A DNA stretch of 64,000 bases from NCBI GenBank assembly GCA_963755635.1, contig CAVWKS010000008.1, forward strand, positions 148,945 to 212,944, in the 5' to 3' direction. The notes beneath the pieces were generated by a model that was not told the DNA's origin, made no database searches, and was given only the letters and a program-made list of their open reading frames with translations. The stretch is from AC-32 sp963755635. Lineage in GTDB: Bacteria; Actinomycetota; Thermoleophilia; Gaiellales; Gaiellaceae. Numbering within the stretch: the first letter of the stretch is position 1; each line of letters opens with the position of its first letter. The position numbers were made by a program, and so were the translations under genes. Below are positions 63,650 to 64,000 of the stretch, piece after piece.

Positions 63650-63677
63650 AAGAGGGCGACCCGTCGGTCGCCCTCTT
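63650..63677 (+). terminator. Terminator after clpS-DUF2017
   Basis: AAGAGGGCGACC-CGTC-GGTCGCCCTCTT: a 12-bp stem with a 4-base loop, 10 bp after the DUF2017 stop. Preceded by an A-rich stretch (CCAAAAGAAA) but followed by only two T on the plus strand. Confidence 0.75.
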
Positions 63678-64000
63678 CGAAAGCGTCTCCCATACGTCTC
63701 TGCGGCCCAGGCGTACGGTGAACGCGTACGACGCATCGTCGCCAGGAAGGACGCCGGAGCATCCCCCTTCAGGGGGTTATCTCCAGGCAACGCAAAACGG
63801 GGCCGCCGCCCGGCCCCGCTTTGAGTCTCCCGTGAGGAGAGCCGCAGTAGGTCTCGCCGGGCCCCGCCGCACAGGGCCCTTCGATATCTGCTTCCAAGGC
63901 GCCCCCGCCGCATCGGGGCGCGCTCTCGGTTGCAGATGGAGTATCGCCCGAGGTGGGTCACTTGATCTATCCCTCTTCTACGGTTGACTGCGCTAGTTCA
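63678..64000. other. 323-bp non-coding stretch with a chain of hairpins
   Basis: No credible gene. Stems seen: CGTACG/CGTACG (63712-63730), GGAG plus CCCCC-TTCA-GGGGG plus CTCC (63756-63784), CGGGGCC/GGCCCCG (63798-63818) flanked by AAAA and TTT like a bidirectional terminator, CTCC/GGAG (63827-63839), GGGCCC/GGGCCC (63859-63879) and GCGCCCC/GGGGCGC (63899-63921). No conserved RNase P, tmRNA, 5S or tRNA signature was recognised on either strand. It may be an unassigned structured RNA or the leader of a gene beyond the window. Confidence 0.5.

Noticed and set aside
63641..64000. RNase P RNA or tmRNA
   Set aside because: The conserved core sequences of either RNA are absent on both strands.

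Overview
The window is a very GC-rich (about 70% by eye), densely packed bacterial chromosome segment made almost entirely of core genes, most of them on the minus strand and coupled by ATGA, GTGA or TAGTG overlaps. Several genes point to Actinomycetota: a SepIVA/DivIVA-like protein next to coaD and DUF177, a clpS-DUF2017 pair, an acVLRF1-type release-factor relative and a MntR-like DtxR regulator. A deep-branching, Thermoleophilia-like member is my inference from overall style, not from a marker gene comparison.

Layout. 0-9.2 kb (minus): start of a LanC-like gene, smc, rnc, acpP, plsX, rpmF, an ABC-F ATPase with a structured leader, DUF177, a nitroreductase, a 166-bp near-palindrome, sepIVA-like, a small unknown, coaD. 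9.2-14.7 kb: rsmD, recG, a DegV/FakB-like protein, a stand-alone CheY-like receiver and FakA. 14.7-24 kb: a small plus-strand protein, then rpmB, ribH, ribBA, ribE, ribD, rpe, rsmB, fmt, def, priA. 24-27.4 kb: a ZIP transporter and a divergent MntR-like regulator around a clear operator, a polysaccharide deacetylase, metK. 27.4-35.8 kb (minus): a DUF3352 lipoprotein, gpsA, der, two small genes, cmk, aroA, tyrA, aroF. 35.9-39.2 kb (plus): trpS and a secreted alkaline-phosphatase-superfamily protein. 39.2-42.8 kb (minus): rluB, scpB, scpA, lgt and a small protein paralogous to one at 31.4 kb. 42.9-45.1 kb: an ECF sigma factor with a membrane partner, and two small plus-strand genes. 45.2-48.6 kb: dnaE. 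48.6-58.9 kb: a sugar locus (SIS isomerase, a peptide-type ABC transporter with a permease-ATPase fusion, a lipoprotein receptor, a BadF/NagK-type kinase, a GH4 glycosidase, a divergent ROK regulator). 58.9-64 kb: an XRE-nucleotidyltransferase pair (candidate toxin-antitoxin), a membrane protein, a VOC protein, acVLRF1, an EamA transporter, clpS, DUF2017, and 360 bp of hairpin-rich non-coding DNA.

The genes fit together as growth machinery: chromosome organisation (SMC with ScpA/ScpB), replication and repair (DnaE, PriA, RecG), translation (L28, L32, TrpS, Def, Fmt, Der, RsmB, RsmD, RluB), riboflavin, aromatic amino acids, lipid precursors (PlsX, ACP, GpsA, FakA/FakB) and CoA. The accessory parts are the sugar locus, the ABC-F leader, the XRE-nucleotidyltransferase pair and the metal-regulation pair.

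Quality warning: many conserved genes are broken by single-base indels, densest at 32.4-39.2 kb (aroA, tyrA, aroF, trpS, phosphoesterase). The intact protein is spread over two or three frames with no domain lost, so I read these as consensus errors and give whole-gene spans. No tRNA, rRNA, CRISPR array, insertion sequence or replication origin was found.
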